A stretch of DNA of 64,000 nucleotides, from NCBI GenBank assembly GCA_913062555.1, contig CAJXVU010000004.1, positions 1 through 64,000 of the forward strand, written 5' to 3'. Position 1 is the first letter of the stretch, and every line of letters begins with the position of its first letter. Both the position numbers and the translations under genes were made by a program. Positions 20,233-28,453 of the stretch are shown piece after piece. A model generated the notes under the pieces. That model saw only the letters and a list, made by a program, of their open reading frames with translations, was not told the DNA's origin and ran no database searches. Source of the DNA: an uncultured Bacteroidota bacterium. Its GTDB lineage: Bacteria > Bacteroidota > Bacteroidia > Flavobacteriales > Flavobacteriaceae.

Positions 20233-21834
20233 ATGCTAACGAAGCAAGACAAAGAACAGTATCGAAGTATTATTTTTCGTCATCTTGATGGCTTAGCAAC
20301 GGCAACCACAGCATATTCCTTGCATAAAAAGGGGGTTTTAAAATTCCTTATTGACAACAAAAAAGCGAGCTTAGAAGAACTTGTTAAGACTTTCAATGCA
20401 AATGAAGGCTATCTCAACGTTGCCTTACGGGTGCTATGTTCTCAAGGCTGGCTTATACAACATCTTGATAATGAAAATGATCGCATTGCTTTTGAAATAA
20501 ACGATCAAAGTAAATCAGCATTTAACTTAGTTCATTTATACGAAGAAGGGGTTAATTTATTATCCTATTCGGTAAATTTTCCAGAGGAGCGTATTGGGTC
20601 TGATGCTTTTTTAGCATTAGAACGAATTTTCAAAAGCTACAAGGATCAATGTGAACTTGTGAATGCTCAAACAAACCCCGTTAACCTTCAAATACTCAAG
20701 CATATTGAAGGGCTTATTATTGCACCAATTATAGTACTTTTGGGAGTTAATGGTTTGTTCCATAAATATTTTATGGAAGCTTCCTTTAGAGCACAAGAAT
20801 ATCATAAAGATCCTGAAAGCTTTAAAAAAATACTCAACTTTTTCACCTATTTGGGATGGTTTAAATCTAATAATGACACTTATCAATTTACAGATAAAGG
20901 CTTATTTTTTGCAAAACGCGCAAGTGCTTATGGCGTAACTGTTTCTTACTTACCCACTTTTTTACATTTGGACGAACTCATTTTTGGTGACCCTTTGATA
21001 TTAAAAACCCACTCTCTTGATGAGCCAGAAAAACATGTACATAGAGAAATGAATGTTTGGGGAAGTGGCGGGGCACATAGCACTTATTTTAAAGTCATTG
21101 ATGCAATAATTATTGAACTTTTTAATAAGCCTATTGACGAACAACCTAGAGGTATTTTAGATATGGGCTGCGGTAACGGTGCATTTATACAACATATATT
21201 TGATGTTATAGAACATCAAACATTAAGAGGGAAATTATTAGAGGAGCACCCGCTACTATTGGTTGGAGCCGATTTTAACCGAGCTGCACTAAAAGTGACA
21301 AGAGCTAATTTAATTAAATCAGATATTTGGGCAAAGGTTATCTGGGGAGATATTGGTAGACCTGATTTATTAGCAAAAGATTTAAATGAAGATTATAATA
21401 TAGATTTAAAAGATTTACTCAATGTGCGTACATTTTTAGACCATAACCGCATTTGGGAAACCCCAAAAGTGACTTCAACAAACATAAGCACTTCTTCAGG
21501 TGCATATACTTTTCAAGGGCAACGCCTTAGTAATAATCAAGTTGAAGACTCCTTAAAGGAGCACTTGCAAAAATGGAAGCCTTATGTTGAGAATTTTGGT
21601 TTATTAATTATTGAACTACATACCGTTACACCTAAACTCACCGCGTCTAATATAGGTGAAACTGCTGCAACTGCTTACGATGCTACTCATGGCTATTCAG
21701 ATCAGTTTATCTTAGAAATAGACGTATTCAATCGAATTGCTAAGGCCTCAGGACTACAGCCGGATGAACGTTATTTTACAAAATTCCCTAATAATGAACT
21801 CGCCACAGTAAGTGTAAATCTTCTAATTGGATAA
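20233..21834 (+). CDS. AprA/MT2-like class I SAM-dependent methyltransferase
   Basis: A 533-residue protein with a helical N-terminal half (about 1-290), whose beginning resembles a winged-helix dimerisation domain (YLNVALRVLCSQGWL), and a C-terminal Rossmann methyltransferase domain with motif I ILDMGCGNGAF (about 308-318) and motif II VGADFNRAALK. The general layout resembles AprA-type (MT2-like) methyltransferases first described in polyketide synthases, but no polyketide genes are nearby. The methyl acceptor is unknown. The gene stands alone: 77 bases after the peroxidase gene and about 100 before the next start. Confidence 0.75.
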   Translation: MLTKQDKEQYRSIIFRHLDGLATATTAYSLHKKGVLKFLIDNKKASLEELVKTFNANEGYLNVALRVLCSQGWLIQHLDNENDRIAFEINDQSKSAFNLVHLYEEGVNLLSYSVNFPEERIGSDAFLALERIFKSYKDQCELVNAQTNPVNLQILKHIEGLIIAPIIVLLGVNGLFHKYFMEASFRAQEYHKDPESFKKILNFFTYLGWFKSNNDTYQFTDKGLFFAKRASAYGVTVSYLPTFLHLDELIFGDPLILKTHSLDEPEKHVHREMNVWGSGGAHSTYFKVIDAIIIELFNKPIDEQPRGILDMGCGNGAFIQHIFDVIEHQTLRGKLLEEHPLLLVGADFNRAALKVTRANLIKSDIWAKVIWGDIGRPDLLAKDLNEDYNIDLKDLLNVRTFLDHNRIWETPKVTSTNISTSSGAYTFQGQRLSNNQVEDSLKEHLQKWKPYVENFGLLIIELHTVTPKLTASNIGETAATAYDATHGYSDQFILEIDVFNRIAKASGLQPDERYFTKFPNNELATVSVNLLIG

Positions 21835-21934
21835 CAAAATTTGTTTGGCATGAGTTGCACAGTGTTCAACGAAATAACTTGATATATAGCGCACTTTAGT
21901 ATTGTTTTGTCTCAACAATTTAAAACAAAAACTC

Positions 21935-22591
21935 ATGAAACTCAAAACAGGAATTCTAATATGTTGCTTAGTATTACTAAACTCGTGCGTTGTAAAATCT
22001 TTGCAACCATTTTACACCACTGAAGCCATTAGTCATCAAAAAGATTTAATAGGAAAATGGAACGACAACAAAAACTATCAATGGGAAGTCGTCTCGTTTA
22101 AGCAAGCATTTTTAGATGATAACAAAGATTTTTCTAAAATTTCTGTAGAAGATAAAGTCCTCTTTGAAAAATATAAAGAAGGTTACTTTGTTTCTTTAAC
22201 CAAGAAAGACGAAACATCTGTTTTTTTGACTATGCCATTTAAAGTTGAAAACCAATTGTTCATGGATTTTATCCCTTTTGATTATGAGAACATCACTAAT
22301 GATTTGACAAGTCAGCACCTATTAAACACCCATTCAGTTGCCAAAGTAGATTTTGAGGATAACAAAAACTTAAAACTCACATGGCTTGATGAAGACAGAC
22401 TTATAGACCTCTTCAAAAAAGATCAACTTAAATTAAAACATGAAATAGTCGGCTTTGAGGAATCTTTTGTTTTGACAGCCTCTTCAGAAGAATTATATAA
22501 ATTTCTAAAAAAATATATCAATTCAAATATCGAAGACAAATGGAAATCATCTGAAAAGTTTATCTTAACCAAAGTAAATGCTCAACCTTAA
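21935..22591 (+). CDS. Lipoprotein encoded ahead of a LytS/LytTR pair
   Basis: A 218-residue protein with a clean lipoprotein signal: MKLKTGILICCLVLLNSC. The mature part is acidic, lysine-rich and predicted mixed alpha/beta, with no recognised domain. The ATG at 21935 is preferred over an in-frame TTG at 21902 because it starts the signal peptide directly. Its last 14 bases overlap the sensor kinase gene, and the kinase overlaps the regulator gene, so the three are translationally coupled. I infer it may act with the kinase, for example as an outer sensory or output lipoprotein. A near-consensus -7 box TAGTATTG is at 21898-21905. Confidence 0.8.
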   Translation: MKLKTGILICCLVLLNSCVVKSLQPFYTTEAISHQKDLIGKWNDNKNYQWEVVSFKQAFLDDNKDFSKISVEDKVLFEKYKEGYFVSLTKKDETSVFLTMPFKVENQLFMDFIPFDYENITNDLTSQHLLNTHSVAKVDFEDNKNLKLTWLDEDRLIDLFKKDQLKLKHEIVGFEESFVLTASSEELYKFLKKYINSNIEDKWKSSEKFILTKVNAQP

Positions 22592-23639
22592 TCCATACCT
22601 AAAAAAACTTAATAACCACAGTCCATTTATCTTTAATCTGGCACTGTGGTTTACTGCGTTTATTATTGTCCTATTCATTTTTTCAAAAGGACAAAAGCCT
22701 ATAAAAGTAGATTATATTTATACTTTATGCTTTATTTTATCCGTTGCCATCCCTGTTATAATCAACCTCTACCTCTGCATTCCAACGCTTTTAAAAAAAG
22801 AAAAATACAAAAGTTTTATATTAGCATTTATTTTAAATTTATTAGTGTTCACACAACTACATTTGTGGTTTTTTGAACCACTAATTAATTCTTTTTTTCC
22901 AGATTATTTTTTCATTTCATATCACTCAAACACTAACCTGATCATAATTTTTAGCATCTTCCTAGTAGCAACAACACTTATTAAACTATCAGAAGACTGG
23001 TTCTACTTTAATAGAAATGAAAATCGCGATTTGAAATTGCGAAATGAACAAATACAATTACAATTATCAACTTTACGCTCTCAAATTAATCCACATTTTT
23101 TGTTCAATTCTCTCAATGTAATTTATGCTTTAACCGTCCAAAAAAAAGAAGGTATAAAAGATGCTATTATACAATTATCAGACATTTTACGTTATGTGAT
23201 TTACGATTCAGACTCTGAAAAAGTTACACTAAAAGATGAAATTAAACTCTTAAAAAATTATATCGAGTTTCAAAAGCATAGAGTTCATGGTTTTAACAAT
23301 ATCAAAACGCATAATATTATTGAAAACGAATCCTTTAGCATTTATCCAATGCTATTACTTCCATTGATTGAAAACAGTTTCAAGCATGGTATTAAAGGCG
23401 ATCTTACAAAAACTTTTATCAATATTTCAATGCTTCAAAAAGGAGATAATTTCAATTTCAAAATAGAAAATAATTGCGATGCTGAGAGTAATGCTGCCAC
23501 TGATGAAGAGTCTGGTGTTGGACTTGAAAACATTAGAAAAAATCTTGAGATAGTATATCCAAATGCACATCAATTTACCATAAATAAAGACCATGATATA
23601 TTTACTGTAGAACTAATTATTAACACCAATGACCATTAA
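22578..23639 (+). CDS. LytS/YehU-family sensor histidine kinase
   Basis: A 353-residue membrane kinase. Four transmembrane helices span about residues 15-140, followed by a coiled linker and a His_kinase (PF06580-type) domain with INPHFLFNSLN, where the His near 172 is the phospho-acceptor, then an HATPase with LIENSFKHG and GVGLENIRKNL. No extracellular sensor domain is present, as is common in this class. The gene overlaps the lipoprotein gene by 14 bases upstream and the LytTR regulator gene by 11 bases downstream. Confidence 0.92.
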   Translation: MLNLNPYLKKLNNHSPFIFNLALWFTAFIIVLFIFSKGQKPIKVDYIYTLCFILSVAIPVIINLYLCIPTLLKKEKYKSFILAFILNLLVFTQLHLWFFEPLINSFFPDYFFISYHSNTNLIIIFSIFLVATTLIKLSEDWFYFNRNENRDLKLRNEQIQLQLSTLRSQINPHFLFNSLNVIYALTVQKKEGIKDAIIQLSDILRYVIYDSDSEKVTLKDEIKLLKNYIEFQKHRVHGFNNIKTHNIIENESFSIYPMLLLPLIENSFKHGIKGDLTKTFINISMLQKGDNFNFKIENNCDAESNAATDEESGVGLENIRKNLEIVYPNAHQFTINKDHDIFTVELIINTNDH

Positions 23640-24312
23640 CTGTTTAATTATAGATGACGAACCTTCGTCACAAGCGGTTCTAAAAACCTTTATAAACGAC
23701 ATCCCTTTCTTAGAGGTTTTTGCCGTTTGCAATAATGCCATTGATGCCATTGATATTTTGAGCGAAAATCAAAATATCGATTTATTGTTTTTAGACATCA
23801 ACATGCCAAAACTTTCAGGCTTAAATTTTTATAAATCTCTCAATAATCCACCAGAGGTGATATTTACTACTGCATATTCACAATTTGCGCTGGATGGCTT
23901 CGAAGTTAATGCCATCGATTATTTACTAAAACCATTTTCCTTTGAGCGCTTTTTGAAAGCCGTAAATAAACTTGTAGCAAAAAACAGTTCAAAAAATAAT
24001 ACTCAAGAGCACGATTTCTTAATTATAAAAGCCAATAAAGTATTACACAAATTGGCCCCTGACAGTATTTTGTATGTTGAAGCTTTTGGAGATTATGTGA
24101 GAATACATCAAGAAAATAACCTCATAATCACGAATAGTACTTTTACCAATATTTTGAAGCTGCTACCCTCACAATTTGTACGATGTCACAAATCATTTGC
24201 AATAAATTTAAAAAAAATGAATAGCTTAGCAGGAAATGTGATTACAATTGGTGACAAAACAGTCCCTATTGGTCAGAAATATAAAACGGACTTCTTAAAC
24301 TCTTTAAACTAA
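23629..24312 (+). CDS. LytTR-family response regulator
   Basis: A 227-residue two-domain regulator: a receiver (about 1-120) with the acidic pair DDE at 9-11, phospho-acceptor Asp56 in LFLDINMP and the conserved Lys in YLLKPFS, followed by a LytTR DNA-binding domain (about 130-227) with DYVRIH and FVRCHKSFAIN. It is the cognate partner of the overlapping LytS-type kinase. DoxX follows after six bases. LytTR regulators usually bind paired direct repeats upstream of target promoters; I could not identify such a pair with confidence. Confidence 0.93.
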   Translation: MTINCLIIDDEPSSQAVLKTFINDIPFLEVFAVCNNAIDAIDILSENQNIDLLFLDINMPKLSGLNFYKSLNNPPEVIFTTAYSQFALDGFEVNAIDYLLKPFSFERFLKAVNKLVAKNSSKNNTQEHDFLIIKANKVLHKLAPDSILYVEAFGDYVRIHQENNLIITNSTFTNILKLLPSQFVRCHKSFAINLKKMNSLAGNVITIGDKTVPIGQKYKTDFLNSLN

Positions 24313-24318
24313 CTTATT

Positions 24319-24696
24319 ATGTTGAAAAACAACCTCACAGATTTAGCTTTAGCCATATTACGAATTGGCTTTTCAGGACTATTATTAACACACGGTATTC
24401 CAAAAATTGAACGCCTTTTTGCTGAGACTATTGAGTTTCCAGATCCTCTCGGTGTTGGTGCAGCGACCTCTTTAACACTCGCTCTTATTGGGGAAGTGAT
24501 TGCTCCTATTTTTATCATAATTGGTTTTAGAACAAAATTAGCAACCTTACCTGCAATTTCTGTTATGTGTGTTGCTGTTTTTATTGTTCATGCCAGTGAC
24601 CCTTTTGGAACTAAAGAAAAAGCGCTGTTATTTTTAATAGGTTTCGTTGTCATCCTTTTGGCTGGACCTGGCAAATATTCTATTGATAAAAGATAA
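24319..24696 (+). CDS. DoxX family membrane protein
   Basis: A 125-residue integral membrane protein with four hydrophobic helices. Family features are ALAILRIGFSGLLLTHGIPK at the N-terminus, GEVIAPIFIIIGFRTKLA in the middle and a short charged C-terminus. DoxX proteins are poorly understood; some are linked to redox stress or terminal oxidase systems. It begins six bases after the LytTR gene and a terminator follows 75 bases after its stop, so it is the last gene of the lipoprotein-kinase-regulator operon. Confidence 0.88.
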   Translation: MLKNNLTDLALAILRIGFSGLLLTHGIPKIERLFAETIEFPDPLGVGAATSLTLALIGEVIAPIFIIIGFRTKLATLPAISVMCVAVFIVHASDPFGTKEKALLFLIGFVVILLAGPGKYSIDKR

Positions 24697-24770
24697 GAGT
24701 ATTGATGTGTAAACATCCCATGCCTATAGTTCCTTTTGAATTAAAATAGGCCTTAAAACAAATATTTATG

Positions 24771-24803
24771 GCCCTCAATTTTTTTAAGTTGAGGGTTGTT
24801 TTT
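24771..24803 (+). terminator. Rho-independent terminator after doxX
   Basis: A stem CCCTCAA/TTGAGGG with a T-rich loop, followed by TTGTTTTT. It closes the four-gene signalling operon. The remaining bases between the terminator and 24907 show no gene. Confidence 0.75.
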
Positions 24804-24906
24804 AAGTGTTTGTGAGTTCTCAAAACTAAAGCAAAAACAACATCGTAAACAACTTTATTAATTGTAATTTTAGCCTTGAAAGCTTTAAATCAATTTCGAG
24901 AAATCT

Positions 24907-26115
24907 GTGGCCCTTAAAAACATAAAAAGCAATTTTGCCTTATTATCTGTTCTAGTTTCTTGGGTCTTTCTACTCAGTTTAACTCGTTGTAAAAATGGAA
25001 ATGAAAATATCTCGCCACTCACCAATAGTTGGGAAATAGCAGTACCCCATCAAGAGACCCCAAAAGGACTTTCTTCTATGAATGCCAAAGAATGTGGCGT
25101 TTGCCACAAGCAGCATTATGATGAATGGAAATTATCTACACACGCTCATGCCTGGACTGATATGCAATTTCAATCAGAATTAAAAAAGGAGTCGAGCCCA
25201 TTTATGTGTATCAACTGTCATATCCCTTTACAGAATCAACAAGAATTCATTGTAGTAGGACTAATTGATGGAGATATTTATAAACCAGTTAAAAAGAAAA
25301 ATCCAAAATTTAATAAAAGCCTACAACAGGAAGGTATAACCTGTGTGAGTTGTCATATGAGAAACAATGCCATTATTGGAACAACTGGGACGACTAACGC
25401 ACCTCATAAAACCATAAAAGACTCCAAATTTCTATCGGAACAATTGTGTATTTCATGCCATAATGCTTCAGCCGTAATTACACCAACTCTAGCCTGTACT
25501 TTTGAAACTGGCGACGAATGGAAAGCTGGACCATATCCTGGAAAAAAGAATTGTATAAGCTGTCATATGGAATCCACAATGCGGGAGAATGCTCCAGGAT
25601 TTGGAATCAAAAAAAGTCATTCACACTACTTTGCTGGATCTGGGATCCCAAAAATTGATTCGGTTCAAACAAAAATGCTAAATGGATTAGGTATCTATCC
25701 ATCTATATTGAAATCTAGTTACTCCAAAAATGACAGTCTCTTTTTTACACTCAAAGTTAAAAATGAATTTGCAGGACATAAAGTTCCAACTGGAGATCCA
25801 GAACGCTTTTTTAAAATCTTATTTGAGCTTAAAAATAAAACAGGGGATCTCATTGCAATAAAAACAGAAAGAATTGGAGAACAATGGGAATGGTATCCAG
25901 AAGCAAAAAAAATATCAGATAATAACCTTTATCCTAATGAAGAACGGGTATTTAATTTTTCTCATCTACTGAAAGAGGAAGGACAACTCATCCTGACTGT
26001 AACAATAACTAAGCATAGGCTCAACCAAGCTGCTGCCAATTATAATAAACTAGAAGAAAACTATCCGCTTTTTATTAGCATTTTTAATAAAGCTTATATT
26101 TTTGACGTAAAATAA
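24907..26115 (+). CDS. Multihaem c-type cytochrome with five CxxCH motifs
   Basis: A 402-residue exported cytochrome. Five haem-binding motifs are visible in order: CGVCH, CINCH, CVSCH, CISCH and CISCH, at about residues 60, 99, 147, 187 and 218. The spacing and the beta-rich C-terminal domain (about 270-402) resemble cytochrome c554-like electron carriers. The N-terminus has a hydrophobic segment ending in SLTRCKNG; arginine at -1 makes it a poor lipobox, so lipidation is uncertain. The start is GTG, the only start that keeps the signal segment. The electron donor and acceptor are not in the window. Confidence 0.85.
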   Translation: MALKNIKSNFALLSVLVSWVFLLSLTRCKNGNENISPLTNSWEIAVPHQETPKGLSSMNAKECGVCHKQHYDEWKLSTHAHAWTDMQFQSELKKESSPFMCINCHIPLQNQQEFIVVGLIDGDIYKPVKKKNPKFNKSLQQEGITCVSCHMRNNAIIGTTGTTNAPHKTIKDSKFLSEQLCISCHNASAVITPTLACTFETGDEWKAGPYPGKKNCISCHMESTMRENAPGFGIKKSHSHYFAGSGIPKIDSVQTKMLNGLGIYPSILKSSYSKNDSLFFTLKVKNEFAGHKVPTGDPERFFKILFELKNKTGDLIAIKTERIGEQWEWYPEAKKISDNNLYPNEERVFNFSHLLKEEGQLILTVTITKHRLNQAAANYNKLEENYPLFISIFNKAYIFDVK

Positions 26116-26140
26116 ACAAGCTCTAACAAGAAATAAAATC

Positions 26141-26758
26141 ATGCAAAACACAAACAAATCTCATTGGGAAACAGTGTATAAAAACAAAACTCCAGATGAC
26201 GTGAGTTGGACTCAAGACACACCACAAACTTCTCTTGATTTTATTAATTCCTTTGGATTGAATAAATCGGCAAAGATCATTGATATTGGTGGCGGTGATA
26301 GCAAACTTGTTGACTGTTTACTTAATTTGGGCTATGAAAACATTACTGTTTTAGATATTTCAGCAAGAGCACTGGATAAAGCAAAAATACGCCTGGGAGC
26401 TCAAGCAAAAAAAGTTAATTGGGTAGTAAGTGACATTACAGCATTCAAACCAGAAACTACTTTTGATGTTTGGCATGATAGAGCAACCTTTCATTTTTTG
26501 ACAAGCCCTGATCAAATTTCAACCTATATGGACATTGCAAGAAAAGCTGTGAAGGGCTATTTAAGTATTGGAACTTTTTCAGAAAATGGTCCCGAAAAAT
26601 GTAGCGGACTAGACATAAAACAGTACAACGAAAATAGTATAAGTGCAACTTTTAAAAATGGCTTTAATAAAATACGTTGTATCACCAAAAATCATACAAC
26701 CCCATTTAATACCGTACAGAATTTTGTGTTTTGCAGCTTTAAAAGACAAGAAAACTAG
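26141..26758 (+). CDS. Class I SAM-dependent methyltransferase
   Basis: A 205-residue protein. The N-terminus HWETVYKNKTPDDVSWTQ is followed by motif I KIIDIGGGDSKLVD (about 45-58) and motif II VLDISARALDKAK, then the acidic VVSDITAF. This is a widespread small methyltransferase group of unknown substrate (sometimes annotated thiopurine or trans-aconitate methyltransferase-like). It starts 25 bases after the cytochrome gene and is probably co-transcribed with it. It is convergent with holA. Confidence 0.88.
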   Translation: MQNTNKSHWETVYKNKTPDDVSWTQDTPQTSLDFINSFGLNKSAKIIDIGGGDSKLVDCLLNLGYENITVLDISARALDKAKIRLGAQAKKVNWVVSDITAFKPETTFDVWHDRATFHFLTSPDQISTYMDIARKAVKGYLSIGTFSENGPEKCSGLDIKQYNENSISATFKNGFNKIRCITKNHTTPFNTVQNFVFCSFKRQEN

Positions 26759-26785
26759 TCTAGATCGATAAAACCGAAATACAAT

Positions 26786-27790
26786 CTAGGATAATATTCT
26801 CACCATTAACTCTTTAAGTAAGTCCCCCTGCGGAATAGCATTCGCACCAACACCTTTACTTTTTACATCAAACTCACGTAATATCCCTATGATTTGACTC
26901 ACTTTTTTCATTGGAAAATTACGCGCTGCATTTGTATATTCACTAACAAAATATGGATTGATTCTCAGAGATGTGGCTATAGCTCTTGGCGTTTTATCAT
27001 TCAAACCATGTAAATGTAGCAATTGGGCGAAAAAGTTAAATAACAAAGCCACGGTAACTACCATCGGATTATCCTTCGGGTTATCTGCAAAATAATTAAT
27101 AATTTGATGTGTCTTAACTACATTCCTTTCACCTATAGCCTTTCGTAGTTCAAAATTATTATAATCTTTAGAAATTCCGATATTCGCTTCAATAAGCTCA
27201 GGAGTAATTTGACTTCCTTTAGGTATAATAAGCTGTAATTTTTCCAGCTCATTATTTATTTTACTTAAGTCCGTTCCCAAAAACTCCACGAGCATTTGTG
27301 CCGCTTTTGGAGAGATATTATATCCTTTTGGTGCCAATACACGTCGAATCCAATCTGATACTTGATTTTCATAAAGCTTCTTACTTTCATAAACCACACC
27401 AATCTTTTTCAGCGTTTTATACAAAGCTTTACGCTTATCAATCTTTTTATATTTATAGTTAACCACTAATACAGTTGAGGGTTGTGGGTTTTCAGCATAG
27501 GCCGCCAATTTTTCAATAGTCCTTGACAAATCTTGAGCTTCTTTTACAATTACAACTTGACGCTCGGCCATCATAGGATATCGCTTTGCATTGCCAACAA
27601 TATCATCAATTGTCACATCGCGACCATAAAGCACCATTTGATTAAATCCCTTTTCTTCTTCGGCAAGTACATTTTTCTCAATATAGCTCGAAATTTTATC
27701 AATATAATAAGGCTCCTCACCCATTAAAAAATAAATGGGTTTTAAGTTTCCGTTCTTAATATCGATTACCAGTTGTTTAACTTCGTCCAA
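26786..27790 (-). CDS. holA: DNA polymerase III subunit delta
   Basis: A 334-residue clamp-loader subunit that opens the beta clamp during replication. Seen: the beta-contacting N-terminal region IYFLMGEEPYYIDKI (about 19-33), the degenerate AAA+ core with ERQVVIVKEAQDL, the conserved LVEFLGTDLSKINNELEKL (about 167-185) and a C-terminal collar helical domain. Length is typical (about 330-345). It is a single gene, divergent from the HsdR_N-type gene, with a 132-base region between them that carries a palindrome and a promoter for the other gene. Confidence 0.92.
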   Translation of the reverse strand: MDEVKQLVIDIKNGNLKPIYFLMGEEPYYIDKISSYIEKNVLAEEEKGFNQMVLYGRDVTIDDIVGNAKRYPMMAERQVVIVKEAQDLSRTIEKLAAYAENPQPSTVLVVNYKYKKIDKRKALYKTLKKIGVVYESKKLYENQVSDWIRRVLAPKGYNISPKAAQMLVEFLGTDLSKINNELEKLQLIIPKGSQITPELIEANIGISKDYNNFELRKAIGERNVVKTHQIINYFADNPKDNPMVVTVALLFNFFAQLLHLHGLNDKTPRAIATSLRINPYFVSEYTNAARNFPMKKVSQIIGILREFDVKSKGVGANAIPQGDLLKELMVRILS

Positions 27791-27871
27791 AATATAATAG
27801 CTCTTAAAAATTATTGTCCATCAAGTTGAATTCTGATATTTGAAAGTGACTATCGCGAATTTCCCGATAAT

Positions 27872-27887
27872 ATTTTCTATAGAAAAT
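27872..27887. promoter_or_regulatory. Perfect 16-bp palindrome between holA and the HsdR_N-type gene
   Basis: ATTTTCTATAGAAAAT is its own reverse complement. It lies 24 bases upstream of the -7 box of the HsdR_N-type gene, so a repressor bound here would overlap or flank the -33 region. It could equally be chance in AT-rich DNA. Confidence 0.4.
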
Positions 27888-27910
27888 CACTTGAAGTGAC
27901 ATTATAATTC

Positions 27911-27918
27911 TAAATTTG
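27911..27918 (+). promoter_or_regulatory. -7 box immediately ahead of a GTG start codon
   Basis: TAAATTTG is an exact TAnnTTTG. Using the +5 offset seen at the SRP RNA gene, transcription would begin at 27923, which is the first base of the GTG start codon. TTG at 27891-27893 could be the -33 element but the spacer is 17 bases. Confidence 0.55.
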
Positions 27919-27922
27919 TGTA

Positions 27923-28369
27923 GTGCAAAAATTAAATTTCCCTACATATTCGTTTCGATTCAAAAATAGCGAAAATAAACCTTTTATTTTTGATGACATC
28001 CGTAAAAAATTTGTGGTTTTACAACCTGAAGAATGGGTAAGGCAACATTGTGTCCAATTTTTAATTGAAGAAAAGAAATATCCGAAATCCTTAATTAATG
28101 TTGAAAAGGAATTAAAAGTCAACGGACTTAAAAAACGCTATGACATTGTGATTTTTAATTCAGACGGTAGTATCCATTTAATTGTGGAGTGCAAAGCAGC
28201 AAAAATTTCAATCAATCAAAATACTTTTGATCAAATAGCACGTTATAATTTAGCCTTAAATGCTAAATACTTAATGATTACCAATGGAATAAATCACTAT
28301 TATTGTACTATGGATTTTGAAGACCAACGTTATCATTTTCTGAATGATATTCCCAGCTACAACTTATAA
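27923..28369 (+). CDS. HsdR N-terminal domain (HSDR_N_2-type) nuclease-like protein
   Basis: A 148-residue protein matching only the N-terminal nuclease domain of type I restriction HsdR subunits. The PD-(D/E)xK-like pattern is visible: Asp74 in YDIVIF and E89-C-K91 in IVECKAA, with the family motif PEEWVRQH at about 36-43. Helicase/translocase domains and HsdM/HsdS partners are absent. This short form is common as a single gene in Bacteroidota and is unlikely to be a restriction enzyme; its role is unknown. The start is GTG: the peptide from that point begins as expected (QKLNFPTYSFRFK), and no other start codon fits. The mRNA seems leaderless. Confidence 0.85.
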   Translation: MQKLNFPTYSFRFKNSENKPFIFDDIRKKFVVLQPEEWVRQHCVQFLIEEKKYPKSLINVEKELKVNGLKKRYDIVIFNSDGSIHLIVECKAAKISINQNTFDQIARYNLALNAKYLMITNGINHYYCTMDFEDQRYHFLNDIPSYNL

Positions 28370-28453
28370 AAAGGCGATGTTATATAATTTTATCCACAAA
28401 AAAATAGTCATTTGGAGCTTACATCTAAACATTATAGCCATAAAAAAAAGCAG

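Noticed and set aside
26762-26795. CTAGAT/ATCTAG inverted repeat between two convergent genes as a terminator
   Set aside because: A 6-bp stem with a loop of about 18 bases and no T run.
27923-28369. Part of a restriction-modification or defence island
   Set aside because: Only the N-terminal nuclease-like domain is present, with no helicase, methylase or specificity genes; neighbours are holA and a glycosyltransferase.
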